Shown: positions 17,840 through 26,388 of the stretch, piece after piece
How positions within the stretch are numbered: position 1 is the stretch's first letter
Layout: the number at the start of each line of letters is the position of its first letter
Assembly: GCF_031085375.1 (NCBI RefSeq)
Contig: NZ_JAVCWF010000001.1
Coordinates: 124,001 to 188,000 of the forward strand
Length of the DNA: 64,000 bases
Origin: Lactiplantibacillus brownii
GTDB taxonomy: Bacteria > Bacillota > Bacilli > Lactobacillales > Lactobacillaceae
Direction: 5' to 3'
The notes under the pieces: model-generated
Seen by the model: the letters and a program-made list of their open reading frames with translations, nothing else
What the model was told of the DNA's origin: nothing
The model's database searches: none
Position numbers and translations under genes: made by a program

Positions 17840-18814
17840 ATGCAAGCAGCTTATATTAATCAGACTGGGGCATTTAGCAACATTAAGGTGGGTGAGTTTC
17901 CGCGACCAACGATTAAAGCGAATGAGGTATTGGTTGCAGTACAGGCTGTAGCGGTCAATCATGTGGATACTTTTGTGCGCAGTGGCGGGTTTAAAACGGC
18001 CTTACCGTTGCCCGCGGTCATTGGTCGAGATGCGGTTGGGACCGTTGTAGCCGTGGGCGCCCAAGTCACCCAATTTAATCATGGTCAATTAGTGTGGACA
18101 AACAGTATGGGCTACGCCGGGCGCCCTGGCGTAACCAGTACGCTAGCAGCTATTCCGGCCGAACGCTTATTTCCAGTTCCAACAGGGGTTGATCCCCGTC
18201 AACTGATTGGTGCGGTACATTCGGCCGCAACGGCGGCTATTTTATTACAATCGGTTTTGCAGTTAAAAGCGGGTGAAACATTACTCGTTGAAGGGGCAGC
18301 AGGCCATGTTGGCACAAAGTTGGTTCAAGTTGCGACTGCTTTAGGTGCCACGGTTTTGGCAACTGCGAATCCCCATGACTTTGCCCGGTTAGCAGCTTTG
18401 GGTAGTTACAAGAGTTATGATTACCATGGTGACTTTGCTAAGTTGATTGCTCAGGAACAGGCAACTGGGATTGATGCGATTGTGGATACCTCGGGACGGG
18501 TGAGCTTGAAGACTAATTTAGCGTTATTAGGCGTGGGCGGTCGCATTGGGCTGATCACGGCACCGAAAAATAATCAGTTCACTTTTGAAGTCCGTCAAAT
18601 GTATACGCGGCAACAACAAATTCAAGGTTTTGTCATTAGTCATGCAACCTTAGCGCAACTCCAAATGGCTGGCAAACGCGTTAATCAGTTGATGGAACAA
18701 GGAAAGCTGTTGGACGATCAGCTCGTCGTTTATCCTTTTTCACAGGCAGCACAGGCTCATCACTTGGTCGAAACGAACCAAGTTAAGGCAAAAATAATTT
18801 TAATTCCGGATTAA
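17840..18814 (+). CDS. Medium-chain NADPH:quinone oxidoreductase / alcohol dehydrogenase-like
   Basis: A 324-residue MDR-family enzyme: a GroES-like N-terminus (NEVLVAVQAVAVNHVDTFVRSG), then a Rossmann fold with EGAAGHVGTKLVQVATALGATVLAT. The structural and catalytic zinc cysteines are absent, which places it in the zinc-free quinone oxidoreductase group. It reduces quinones or enones with NADPH. It lies 12 nt after the MFS gene, with a ribosome binding site AGGGGTGTTAG. Confidence 0.87.
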   Translation: MQAAYINQTGAFSNIKVGEFPRPTIKANEVLVAVQAVAVNHVDTFVRSGGFKTALPLPAVIGRDAVGTVVAVGAQVTQFNHGQLVWTNSMGYAGRPGVTSTLAAIPAERLFPVPTGVDPRQLIGAVHSAATAAILLQSVLQLKAGETLLVEGAAGHVGTKLVQVATALGATVLATANPHDFARLAALGSYKSYDYHGDFAKLIAQEQATGIDAIVDTSGRVSLKTNLALLGVGGRIGLITAPKNNQFTFEVRQMYTRQQQIQGFVISHATLAQLQMAGKRVNQLMEQGKLLDDQLVVYPFSQAAQAHHLVETNQVKAKIILIPD

Positions 18815-18932
18815 GCTTGATGGCATCTAACTTTTAAGGTTAGATGTATTTTTTTAGACAAATCACTTGCCTTCGAGTTAGTAGAACCTAGTAAAGTATG
18901 TTTTATTAATTTATCAAACGGAGGAATAGCTG

Positions 18933-19043
18933 ATGGCAATTTTACAAATCTTGGCAGTCGTCTTGGTTGCGACTGGGTTGCTGACTTTGGTGGGAGACCC
19001 TACTAAATCCAAGCGACATCCCGCAAAAGTCAAAGTGAAATAA
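18933..19043 (+). CDS. Single-helix membrane microprotein, 36 aa
   Basis: A short ORF with a strong site (ACGGAGGAATAGCTG) before ATG 18933. One hydrophobic helix (ILQILAVVLVATGLLTLVG, residues 3-21) is followed by a basic tail (SKRHPAKVKVK), giving N-out/C-in topology by the positive-inside rule. I do not recognise it. The codon pattern and ribosome binding site make it likely to be translated. It sits alone between two oxidoreductase genes. Confidence 0.6.
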   Translation: MAILQILAVVLVATGLLTLVGDPTKSKRHPAKVKVK

Positions 19044-19128
19044 CGGATAAAATAATTGACCTCGACCCCGGTCCAGGCGCTAAACTGTACTTGTAAATGA
19101 AGTTAGTCAAAATGATAGGAGCGATTTG

Positions 19129-20001
19129 ATGACAACAGTAAATGCTGCTAATGCGGGTACTTACGCATTTGATGACACGTTTAAAGTTAATCGTTTAGGT
19201 TACGGGACCATGCAGTTAACCGGTCCTGGGACTTGGGGTCCTTATAAAGATCCAGAAAATGGGATTAAGGTAATTAAAAAGGCCCTGGATTACGGTGTCG
19301 ACTTTTTTGACACCGCGGATTCATATGGTCCTTGGTTCGCTGATCGTTACTTGGCGGCTGGTCTAAAGGGTGCCGCTAACCGTGATAAGATTTTTATTTC
19401 TGATAAAGTTGGTCAAACACGGCAAGGCCCAAATGTCTGGACGCCACATGGTGAACCTAATTATTTGCGGCAACAAGTTGAAGTTTCAATGATGACTTTA
19501 GGCTTGGATCATGAAGACCTTGTTTTCTTGCACCGGATTGATTCACATTTCTCAATTGCCGATCAAGTTGGCGAACTGAAGAAGTTGCAAGATGAAGGTA
19601 AGATCAAGCATATTGGTTTAAGCCAAGTCACAGTCGACCAAATCAAGGAAGCACAAAAAGTGGCCAAGATTGATGCGGTTGAAAACTTGTACAATGTCGC
19701 GGATCATCGCGATGATGATGTTTTGGACTATGCGGAGTCACAACACATGGCGTTCTTACCATGGTTCCCATTAGCCACTGGGAAGCTAGCTCAGCCAGGT
19801 AGCCCGTTAAGCACCATGGCACAGAAGTATCAAGTTAGCCCAGCACAGATTGCGTTAGCTTGGTTATTGAAGCGTTCTAAGAATGTTTTACCAATTCCTG
19901 GGACGAGTTCGGTTGAACATTTAGCCGACAATGTCGCCGCTGCGAATGTGGTACTTTCGGATGCTGATTTTAATGAATTAAGTCAATTAAGTACTAAATA
20001 G
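19129..20001 (+). CDS. Aldo/keto reductase
   Basis: A 290-residue (beta/alpha)8 aldo/keto reductase. Seen are the catalytic Asp and Tyr (DFFDTADSYGP), the Lys (KIFISDKVGQ), the His (VFLHRID) and the C-terminal nucleotide-binding part (VLPIPGTSSVEHLADNV). It reduces aldehydes and ketones with NADPH in the cytosol. ATG 19129 is 7 nt after AGGAG. It is monocistronic; a palindromic repeat element with a terminator-like end follows. Confidence 0.93.
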   Translation: MTTVNAANAGTYAFDDTFKVNRLGYGTMQLTGPGTWGPYKDPENGIKVIKKALDYGVDFFDTADSYGPWFADRYLAAGLKGAANRDKIFISDKVGQTRQGPNVWTPHGEPNYLRQQVEVSMMTLGLDHEDLVFLHRIDSHFSIADQVGELKKLQDEGKIKHIGLSQVTVDQIKEAQKVAKIDAVENLYNVADHRDDDVLDYAESQHMAFLPWFPLATGKLAQPGSPLSTMAQKYQVSPAQIALAWLLKRSKNVLPIPGTSSVEHLADNVAAANVVLSDADFNELSQLSTK

Positions 20002-20011
20002 TTTTTCCGAA

Positions 20012-20190
20012 GAGTGGGACAAAAGGCGGTCTGCTACCGAGCATAGCCTAGAAAGTCGAATGATTGGTATTTTCAATCGTTTGACTTTCGTAGCTAAGCG
20101 GAGGTCGCAGCCTTTTGTTCCACGTTTCGGCTATAAATATTAGAAATATCAAAATGAGCCTGGGGCCTTGTCCCAGACTTTCTTTTTTTC
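20012..20190 (+). repeat. Palindromic intergenic repeat, family B copy 1
   Basis: An element of about 175 bp beginning GAGTGGGACAAAAGGC and folding back on itself (GGGACAAAAGGC pairs with GCCTTTTGTTCC; GAAAGTCGAATGATTGG pairs with CAATCGTTTGACTTTC). It ends in a CTGGGGCC...CCCAG hairpin and a T-run. A nearly identical copy lies inverted at 51051-51220. It occupies most of the gap between two genes and may also terminate transcription. Confidence 0.88.
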
Positions 20191-20286
20191 AAAAAGTTTG
20201 CGCGTATAATTAAATTTGAGGATTAATTATAAAGAACAGCGTGACGGATGGGTCTGTTGGTTGTTCCACAAAAGGAGTTCTAACCG

Positions 20287-20586
20287 ATGACGAAGATTAA
20301 TTGGGACGGAAGTGGTCAAGAAAAAGCGCGGGTTGCGACTGGGCTAATTGCGGATATCGTGGCAAACTTGGACCCAGAAAAGGATCGGCCGTTACGCGAA
20401 TTGTTGGCGGCTTACTATACTGAATTGATCAATCAGCGTTCTGGCTCTAACTTATCCGTTTTGCGACGACTTTATCTTAGCGTTAGCAAATGTATGCAGC
20501 AAAATGGTATCATCTTGAATGCTGAAAATGAGCAACGATTAGCGGCATTATTAGCCTTAGGTGCGGTGCGCTATCCGAGTGACTAG
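20287..20586 (+). CDS. Bacteriocin immunity protein, enterocin A immunity family (orphan)
   Basis: A 99-residue soluble helical protein of the enterocin A immunity family. Its charged N-terminal helices and the segment LRELLAAYYTELINQRSGSN are typical, as is the C-terminal LNAENEQRLAALLALG. These four-helix bundles protect against pediocin-like class IIa bacteriocins by locking the mannose-PTS receptor complex. No class IIa gene is beside it, so it is an orphan immunity gene guarding against other producers. AAAGGAGTTCTAACCG precedes the ATG. Confidence 0.83.
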   Translation: MTKINWDGSGQEKARVATGLIADIVANLDPEKDRPLRELLAAYYTELINQRSGSNLSVLRRLYLSVSKCMQQNGIILNAENEQRLAALLALGAVRYPSD

Positions 20587-20702
20587 TGGCAAGTGAGGGA
20601 CTAAATCAGTGGTGGTGGCAAATGTGGCTGGACTGGTGCTTGTGTTTATCGTGTGATAACGACTAGAATGGGGAAACATTGTATTGAGAGAGGTTGGATA
20701 AA

Positions 20703-21158
20703 ATGACACCACGAATTAAGAGCAATCAGCCCACAATCTATTTGGCTGGACCATGGTTTACAGCTGGTGAACCAGAGCGATTGGCTAAGATCGAGCAACT
20801 CATGAACGACTTAGGACTGACCTACTACAGTCCACGCTTAGATGGAATTGATTTAACACCGGATGCGACGGAAGCGGATCGTAATGCCGTTTTTGCTGAT
20901 AATGTTGCCCATTTGAGGCAGGCGAAATTAGTTGTTGCCGTCGTTGATGACTTTGATACGGGGACCATTTGGGAAACTGGTACTGCCTTTGGGTTGGCTA
21001 TCCCAGTCGCATACTACGCAGAAACCCTAGCAGGTGGAACTTTCAACGTTATGTTGGCGAAGTCTGGTAAAGCGATGGTTGAGAATATGACAGATTTAAA
21101 AGCCTTTTTGCAAGACCCAACTTCAGATGCCTTTCAGTATGCTGGAGCGATTCGATAA
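20703..21158 (+). CDS. ntd: Nucleoside 2-deoxyribosyltransferase
   Basis: A 151-residue enzyme of the N-deoxyribosyltransferase II family. It has the substrate loop IYLAGPWFTAGE near the N-terminus, DNVAHLRQAKLVVAVVDDFDTGTIWETGTAFG (active-site Glu region) and a C-terminal tail. It moves deoxyribose between bases for nucleotide salvage, a typical Lactobacillus function. The start at ATG 20703 is 9 nt after GAGAGAGG; TTG 20694 is possible. It ends at a bidirectional terminator. Confidence 0.93.
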   Translation: MTPRIKSNQPTIYLAGPWFTAGEPERLAKIEQLMNDLGLTYYSPRLDGIDLTPDATEADRNAVFADNVAHLRQAKLVVAVVDDFDTGTIWETGTAFGLAIPVAYYAETLAGGTFNVMLAKSGKAMVENMTDLKAFLQDPTSDAFQYAGAIR

Positions 21159-21173
21159 AATTGAATTATTTAT

Positions 21174-21212
21174 CAAAAAAGGCGCCTGAGTCAGTTACTC
21201 GGGGGCCTTTTA
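21174..21212. terminator. Bidirectional terminator between convergent genes
   Basis: AAAAAAGGCGCC...TGAG pairs with CTCG...GGGGCCTTTT. It serves both the deoxyribosyltransferase and the convergent membrane protein gene, whose stop codon it overlaps. Confidence 0.85.
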
Positions 21213-21890
21213 AGCTTGCTTGATTTTAAAATTATGCACTAATTTTGGAAAAATAAACCGGTCAGCCGTTGCGATCAATACGCCATTCATGAAAAAGGAA
21301 TAGAACGTGCCGACGTTAACCGCGTCCACCCGATGAGTGATGGTAAACGTGATCATCATGATTACAATTGGGGGCACGAAGTCGATCAATTGTGAGGCCG
21401 TTGCGTTTCCTTTCAAATACATAAATCGTAGAATGTTGGTCGTGTCATCGTTCGGATGCATGAAAATGTTCGCCCGTTGATAGATTGAAATAGCGACACA
21501 GAACGTTGACACACCCAAAATTGAAATAAACAATCGCACGAGCCACGGCAAACTGGAGATACCAATGGCGGTGAAAGCGGCGGTAAATAAATCGACAAAA
21601 TAGCTGAAGCACAAGACGAAGATGACTTCGCCAACGAAACGCGGCACATCGAGATGGCGGATGAGCACCTGATTCGTGATGGCATTGACGAGCCCAATCA
21701 AGAATAACAACAGGCCAACATCGAAGCCGAATGCTTCGTGCATGTTGACGGCCGAAGCAGTCCAGATGCCACTTCCCATATTAGAAGTGATACATAAGGC
21801 GTTCCCGCAGGCATTTAAAACTAAGCTGAAAATTAACGCGACAATTCTGGCAGTTAGCGAGTTGCCGGTCTTGGTTAATGACTGTTTCAC
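21210..21890 (-). CDS. YczE/YitT-like integral membrane protein
   Basis: A 226-residue protein with five hydrophobic segments and the YczE-like N-terminus (LNACGNALCITSNMGSGIWTASAVNM). Family members are widespread in Firmicutes, and their transport or sensing role is unknown. It has its own upstream region and a ribosome binding site GGAGGATCTTTTTG in its orientation. The function is unassigned. Confidence 0.75.
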   Translation of the reverse strand: MKQSLTKTGNSLTARIVALIFSLVLNACGNALCITSNMGSGIWTASAVNMHEAFGFDVGLLLFLIGLVNAITNQVLIRHLDVPRFVGEVIFVLCFSYFVDLFTAAFTAIGISSLPWLVRLFISILGVSTFCVAISIYQRANIFMHPNDDTTNILRFMYLKGNATASQLIDFVPPIVIMMITFTITHRVDAVNVGTFYSFFMNGVLIATADRFIFPKLVHNFKIKQA

Positions 21891-22053
21891 AAAAAGATCC
21901 TCCTAAAAACAACAAAGATTATCATAACGCGTTAACTGACTAAATCACAAGTGATTGTTTTGTTGGGGAATCATATTCTTAACAAGTCGCAACGATGTTT
22001 AAGCTAATGATAAGGTGGGGCGTTTTTCAAACGGCTTGCTGGCGTTTTACGGT

Positions 22054-22866
22054 TCAATTCGTTAAGTTAAAGAAGTCCTGTAGATAAACGGCAACGCCAT
22101 CTTGTGTATTAGGCAAGGTGATCGCACTCGCGGCTTCTTTTAAAACGTCGTCCGCGTTGCCCATTGCGACACTATATTTGGCTACCTTAAACATGCCAAG
22201 GTCATTGAGCCCATCACCGAAAACAATGGTGTGTTCTTGATCAATACCAGTGGCTGCTTGAATCGCCGTGATTGCCGTGGCTTTATCGACACCATGTGGA
22301 ATAATTTCCAAATTATTGGGACCAGAACTTGCCAAGTTTAGGTTGGTCTGTTTAGCTAACGTGATTCGAACCAAGTCTAAGTCGTCCGGTTTTCCATAAG
22401 CAATGGCGTTGGTGATATGGCCCGACAAATTGGGCAACATTTCCGGGCCGATTAAGGGCATTGAATTTAGATCCGACATCGCCATAACGTTGGCTTTGGC
22501 CGCATCTCGCGTGTATGGTTTTTCATCGCCGGTATAATACAGGCGGTTAGTTTCAAAAAAGAAAACTTTACAGTTAAAGCCGAGCACTGCTTCATAGATT
22601 TTATCGAGTTGCTCAGCGGTCAGGTAGGTGGTGATTAGGTGATCGTTTTGTTCAAATGTCGCGCCGTTAGCAGCAATCACTTTAACTGGTCCGCCAATTT
22701 GTTTAGCGGCATGGCGTGCTAAGGGCAGCATGCGACCACTCGCAATGTAAAATTGATGCCCAAGCGCCATGACTTGTTGGAGCGTGTGCTGTGTGGCCGT
22801 GGTTAATTGGGTGTGATCGATCATTAAGGTCCCATCAACATCGGAAAAGATTAAATAAGTTGTCAT
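22054..22866 (-). CDS. Cof-type HAD-IIB phosphatase
   Basis: A 270-residue haloacid dehalogenase phosphatase. Motif I is FSDVDGTLM (the nucleophile is the first Asp; residues 7-15), motif II is YIASGR, and motif III/IV is VFGDGLNDLGMF. The IIB cap domain lies between. Such enzymes dephosphorylate sugar phosphates, FMN or pyridoxal phosphate. The physiological substrate cannot be assigned. It is monocistronic and divergent from the oleate hydratase gene. Confidence 0.92.
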   Translation of the reverse strand: MTTYLIFSDVDGTLMIDHTQLTTATQHTLQQVMALGHQFYIASGRMLPLARHAAKQIGGPVKVIAANGATFEQNDHLITTYLTAEQLDKIYEAVLGFNCKVFFFETNRLYYTGDEKPYTRDAAKANVMAMSDLNSMPLIGPEMLPNLSGHITNAIAYGKPDDLDLVRITLAKQTNLNLASSGPNNLEIIPHGVDKATAITAIQAATGIDQEHTIVFGDGLNDLGMFKVAKYSVAMGNADDVLKEAASAITLPNTQDGVAVYLQDFFNLTN

Positions 22867-23003
22867 TATTATTCACTCCTAATTACGCCAATTATACTAG
22901 ACCTGAGTCATTGTAAGCCAGTTGATTATTAAATTTATATTGAGGATGAAAGTCCGGTTTGACGGCATTGTTATGAAAATAATGAAAAATTTTCAGTTCA
23001 AAC

Positions 23004-23031
23004 TAGACAATTGGTATCCAAGTTGTATAAT
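23004..23031 (+). promoter_or_regulatory. Promoter of the oleate hydratase gene
   Basis: A -35 TAGACA and a perfect -10 TATAAT with a 16-nt spacer. Confidence 0.7.
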
Positions 23032-23036
23032 GTATC

Positions 23037-23050
23037 TGTAAGCGTTAACA
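23037..23050 (+). promoter_or_regulatory. cre site at the oleate hydratase promoter
   Basis: TGTAAGCGTTAACA matches TGWAANCGNTNWCA at every defined position. It starts 6 nt after the -10 box, over the likely transcription start, a repressing position for CcpA. Confidence 0.85.
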
Positions 23051-23075
23051 AAAACCGAATTTGGGGGCGTTATTT

Positions 23076-24770
23076 ATGGTTAAAAGTAAAGCAATTATGA
23101 TTGGTTCAGGGCTATCAAACATGGCCGCAGCGGTCTATTTGATTCAAGATGGCCACTGGGATGGTAAAGATATTACCTTCTACGGTGTTGATATGCATGG
23201 TGCCAATGATGGTGGGATTACCACTGATTTCACGAATGAATATTGGAACAAGGAACACCCAATGGAAAACACAACGGGTTATGTGGCTCGTGGTGGCCGG
23301 ATGTTGAACTACCGGACTTATGTGGACCTCATGGATGTTTTGGATCGGATTCCATCAGTGACGGAACCAGGAATGACGGCAGCCGAAGATACCAGAGACT
23401 TCGATTCGAAGCACCGGACCTTCGACAAAGCCCGCTTATTACAAGGTGGCAAAGGGATTATCAATGCCAGCAAGATGGGCTTTAATAATAAAGACCGTGA
23501 ACTGCTGACGAAGTTGATTTTGATGCCTGATAACGAAGAAGAAAAGCTCGACAACGTTACAATTGCCGACTACTTCAAGGATGATCCACATATGTTCCAG
23601 ACTAATTTCTGGTACATGTGGGAAACGACATTTGCGTTCAGAACACAAAGTGCTGCGCAAGAATTACGTCGTTACATGCATCAAATGATTTATGAATTTA
23701 CACAAATTGAACATTTAGTTGGGGTCAACCGGACCCGTTACAACCAGTTTGAAAGTATGATCGAACCTTTGATCAAGTACTTACAAGGCCAAAATGTCAC
23801 TTTCATCGATAACAAGATCGTGGAAGACTGGAAATTTAAAGACACCGCCATGCAAGACGAAATTACGGTCACTGGTTTGAAAGTTAAGGATGTCAAAACT
23901 GGTGATGTTGAAGACGTTGAAGTCGATGATGATACTGCGGTTATCTTCACCAACGGTTCTATTACCGACTCTGCGACAATGGGTGATTACAACACACCTG
24001 CACCTGAAAACATGGAATATGGGATCAGTGCGGCACTTTGGAAGAAAGCTACGGAACGCTTCTATAACTTAGGGACACCGGACAAATTCTTCAATGATCG
24101 GAGTGCTAGCGAATGGGTCAGCTTCACTTTAACGACTAAGGACCATCTGTTCTTAAACGAAATCGTGCGGATTACGACTCAGGAACCTGGGAATGCGTTG
24201 AACTCTTTCCTATCAACCACGCCAATTACGCCGTTGAATCAAAAGGATATCAACATGTCGATCGTGGTTCATCATCAACCACACTTTACCACTCAGAATC
24301 CTAATGAAACCGTGCTTTGGGGCTACTTCCTCTATCCACGGCGTCAAGGTGAGTTCGTTCACAAGCCATACATTAAGATGACTGGTAAGGAAATGGCACA
24401 AGAATTAATTGGTCAACTCTCCAAGGTTGATCCTGGTCCTGGCAACATCAAGGATAAGGAAAAGGAAATCATGGACAGCATCATCAATAATATTCCAGTT
24501 TACATGCCATATGCTTCGGCCTTATTCAACAATCGGGCCAAAACTGACCGGCCAGAAGTCTTACCAAAGCATTCAACAAACTTAGCCTTCACTGGTGAAT
24601 TTGCAGAACAACCTTATCAGATGATCTTCACGGAACAAAGTGCGGTTCGTTCTGGTGAAATTGCGGCTTATCACTTCGCTGGGGTACCTATGGAGAACTT
24701 GGTCAAGACACCACGTTATGACAAGGATCCTAAGACCTTGATGAAAGCAACTAAGAAGTTATTTGATTAA
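23076..24770 (+). CDS. ohyA: Oleate hydratase (fatty acid double-bond hydratase; MCRA family)
   Basis: A 564-residue FAD-dependent hydratase. It has the dinucleotide fold AIMIGSGLSNMAAAVYLIQDG (about 6-26) with its Gly motif, then HGANDGG and a GYVARGGRMLNYRTYVDL block. The last two are diagnostic of the myosin-cross-reactive antigen family. It adds water to cis-9 double bonds, making 10-hydroxystearate from oleate or 10-hydroxy-octadecenoate from linoleate. In L. plantarum this enzyme (CLA-HY) starts conjugated linoleic acid formation and fatty-acid detoxification. ATG 23076 follows GGGGGCG. It is monocistronic with a CcpA-type operator and a strong terminator. Confidence 0.96.
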   Translation: MVKSKAIMIGSGLSNMAAAVYLIQDGHWDGKDITFYGVDMHGANDGGITTDFTNEYWNKEHPMENTTGYVARGGRMLNYRTYVDLMDVLDRIPSVTEPGMTAAEDTRDFDSKHRTFDKARLLQGGKGIINASKMGFNNKDRELLTKLILMPDNEEEKLDNVTIADYFKDDPHMFQTNFWYMWETTFAFRTQSAAQELRRYMHQMIYEFTQIEHLVGVNRTRYNQFESMIEPLIKYLQGQNVTFIDNKIVEDWKFKDTAMQDEITVTGLKVKDVKTGDVEDVEVDDDTAVIFTNGSITDSATMGDYNTPAPENMEYGISAALWKKATERFYNLGTPDKFFNDRSASEWVSFTLTTKDHLFLNEIVRITTQEPGNALNSFLSTTPITPLNQKDINMSIVVHHQPHFTTQNPNETVLWGYFLYPRRQGEFVHKPYIKMTGKEMAQELIGQLSKVDPGPGNIKDKEKEIMDSIINNIPVYMPYASALFNNRAKTDRPEVLPKHSTNLAFTGEFAEQPYQMIFTEQSAVRSGEIAAYHFAGVPMENLVKTPRYDKDPKTLMKATKKLFD

Positions 24771-24784
24771 AATTTAAATCACAT

Positions 24785-24820
24785 TAAAGCGGCTCCGTTG
24801 CCAAAAACGGAGCCGCTTTT
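24785..24820 (+). terminator. Terminator of the oleate hydratase gene
   Basis: The 14-bp stem AAAGCGGCTCCGTT is followed by its complement and a T-run. Confidence 0.92.
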
Positions 24821-24884
24821 ACTTATGTCGACCAGTGCTAAATTAGGGCATCGCAACAGCCATATTTATCAACGGATGCTTAAC

Positions 24885-25294
24885 TTGCCGCTGCGGTTGG
24901 TCTGGACTGATGCTGGAACGTGGTGGCCACGTTTGTGAGCCAAAGTACGGTCTCACAAGCCGGGCTTTTCCTAAGCTGGAAGATTCACCAGCCAAGGAAA
25001 ATTTCACCACTGAGCATCATCCAGCCCACCCTGCGCTAGTCAGTAATCCAAATATTAATTGGATTTTGAAGATATTAAGATTACCAGATACTTTGGGTAC
25101 AACCACTATTTAACGTCGGAGTGGACTAGTTCGTTTGCTGTGTCGAGACACTTAGCTGGGCGGTTTTACCCAGGTTAGTGTCTTGGCCGACTTTTAAGAC
25201 GTGGACTTCGGCCTGAAAGCGCCCTGCAGACCGTTCTTTGGCTGCAGGTTTGCCTCACAGCAAACGGGCTAGTCCACGGAGACGGACAATTAAT
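24885..25294 (+). repeat. Structured two-domain repeat, family A copy 1
   Basis: Domain 1 (about 24885-25037) can fold as a cloverleaf. The outer stem CTGGACTGATGCT/AGCATCATCCAG encloses hairpins AACGTGG/CCACGTT, TTGTGAG/CTCACAA and TTTTCCT...GCTGG/CCAGC...AGGAAAA. A core of about 75 bp follows. Domain 2 (about 25115-25294) has the outer stem GTGGACTAG...GTTTGCTGTG with its complement around 25257-25277, and inner hairpins AGACACT/AGTGTCT and CTGCAG/CTGCAG. The element fills the gap between the oleate hydratase terminator and the next gene. Confidence 0.9.
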
Positions 25295-25334
25295 GGCTTA
25301 TTTTGGTAAGCATGAACACTACGATGCATTAAGC

Positions 25335-26090
25335 TTATTTAATTGGTTTTAGATTTGTAGTTGCTGCCCAACCAGCTTTAGTTAAGAAGACGTATTCGTG
25401 GGTCGCTGCCTTGGTGCCAGTCTTAGCATAAAGTGTCTTCGTTGCACGATAAGTCTTGCCACTCTTGATCGTCCCCGCTTTAGTTAAGGTGACGACTGGG
25501 CGATCGGCGGCAAATGCAGCCTGATAATAAGGTGTGGCTGCTTTAGTCCGGTAAGTTTGCTTCAACGTGGCGACTTTTCTAGTGACCATCAGTGTCGTCG
25601 GGTTGGTTGTATCCCTGTTAGCTGTGGTTTTCTTAGGGGCTCTCTTAGTCACTTTTTTAATGGTTTTAGCCTTGGGAACCTTATAAGCACCAGCGGTTAG
25701 GCTAGTTGCTTTGATCCAGCCAAGTGTCTTACCTTTAGTGGTCTTGAGTAAAAGATAAGTGGTCGTTTTGGCGTCCTTCTTGCCAGCTGTCACTTTAATG
25801 GCCTTGGTGGCCGTGTAGGTGGTCTTCGTCGCAAGCTTGGTGGTAGTTGGTGCTAAAGTCACCGCGGCGCGATCAGCAGTGAAGCTAGCCTTTTCAAGCG
25901 TTAAGCCAGTTCTGGTCACATGGTAGCAAACCTTTTTAAGCGTCGGGGCTTTTACCAGTGTATAGGTGGCAGTCTTGGCCTTAGTGGTCGTCGCTGCATT
26001 AGCGACTAACGTGGCAGTTGGTGCCAATGGGGTCACGGCAATGGGTAAAGCTAAAGCAATAGTTGCAAGTAATGTCTGAAATTTTTTCAT
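25335..26090 (-). CDS. Secreted basic protein with two SH3-like repeats
   Basis: A 251-residue exported protein. The signal peptide MKKFQTLLATIALALPIAV ends near VANAA. The mature part is extremely rich in Lys, Thr and Ala, with two repeats of about 85 residues sharing ADRaaVTLaptt...KTYTATKal and ending in a Gly-Trp-Ile/Ala-Ala pattern. This resembles GW/SH3-like wall-binding modules of lactobacilli. No catalytic domain is visible, so it is probably a wall-associated accessory protein. I start at Met 26090 because the signal peptide begins there, with AGGGAGACTC upstream; the longer TTG start is unlikely. Confidence 0.72.
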   Translation of the reverse strand: MKKFQTLLATIALALPIAVTPLAPTATLVANAATTTKAKTATYTLVKAPTLKKVCYHVTRTGLTLEKASFTADRAAVTLAPTTTKLATKTTYTATKAIKVTAGKKDAKTTTYLLLKTTKGKTLGWIKATSLTAGAYKVPKAKTIKKVTKRAPKKTTANRDTTNPTTLMVTRKVATLKQTYRTKAATPYYQAAFAADRPVVTLTKAGTIKSGKTYRATKTLYAKTGTKAATHEYVFLTKAGWAATTNLKPIK

Positions 26091-26388
26091 GATGAGAGTC
26101 TCCCTTATTTGTTTCATTTCTACGATACAGGGACAGTTTAGTGCCTTAATTACGTCGTTACAATTTTATTGCCAATAATGATTGGAAAAAACTAAGTTAG
26201 GTTATGATTATAATTAACGGTTTTATATCAACCAATGAACTTGAATTTTGGGATTTTAACGTGATTGATTTAAGCAATTAACTCCAGTATCGTACAATAG
26301 CTTTTATCATTGATGAATCATGACGCGGCATCATTTGTGGCAATTATGCTATGCTAGAAAGAGTTTTTTTGAGAATAGGAGGAGCATC

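Noticed and set aside
24910..25113. Short frames inside the repeat copies (24910-25113, 28041-28250, 39030-39248, 60362-60544)
   Set aside because: They follow the repeated sequence, have no ribosome binding site and encode no recognisable protein. They are by-products of the structured repeats.
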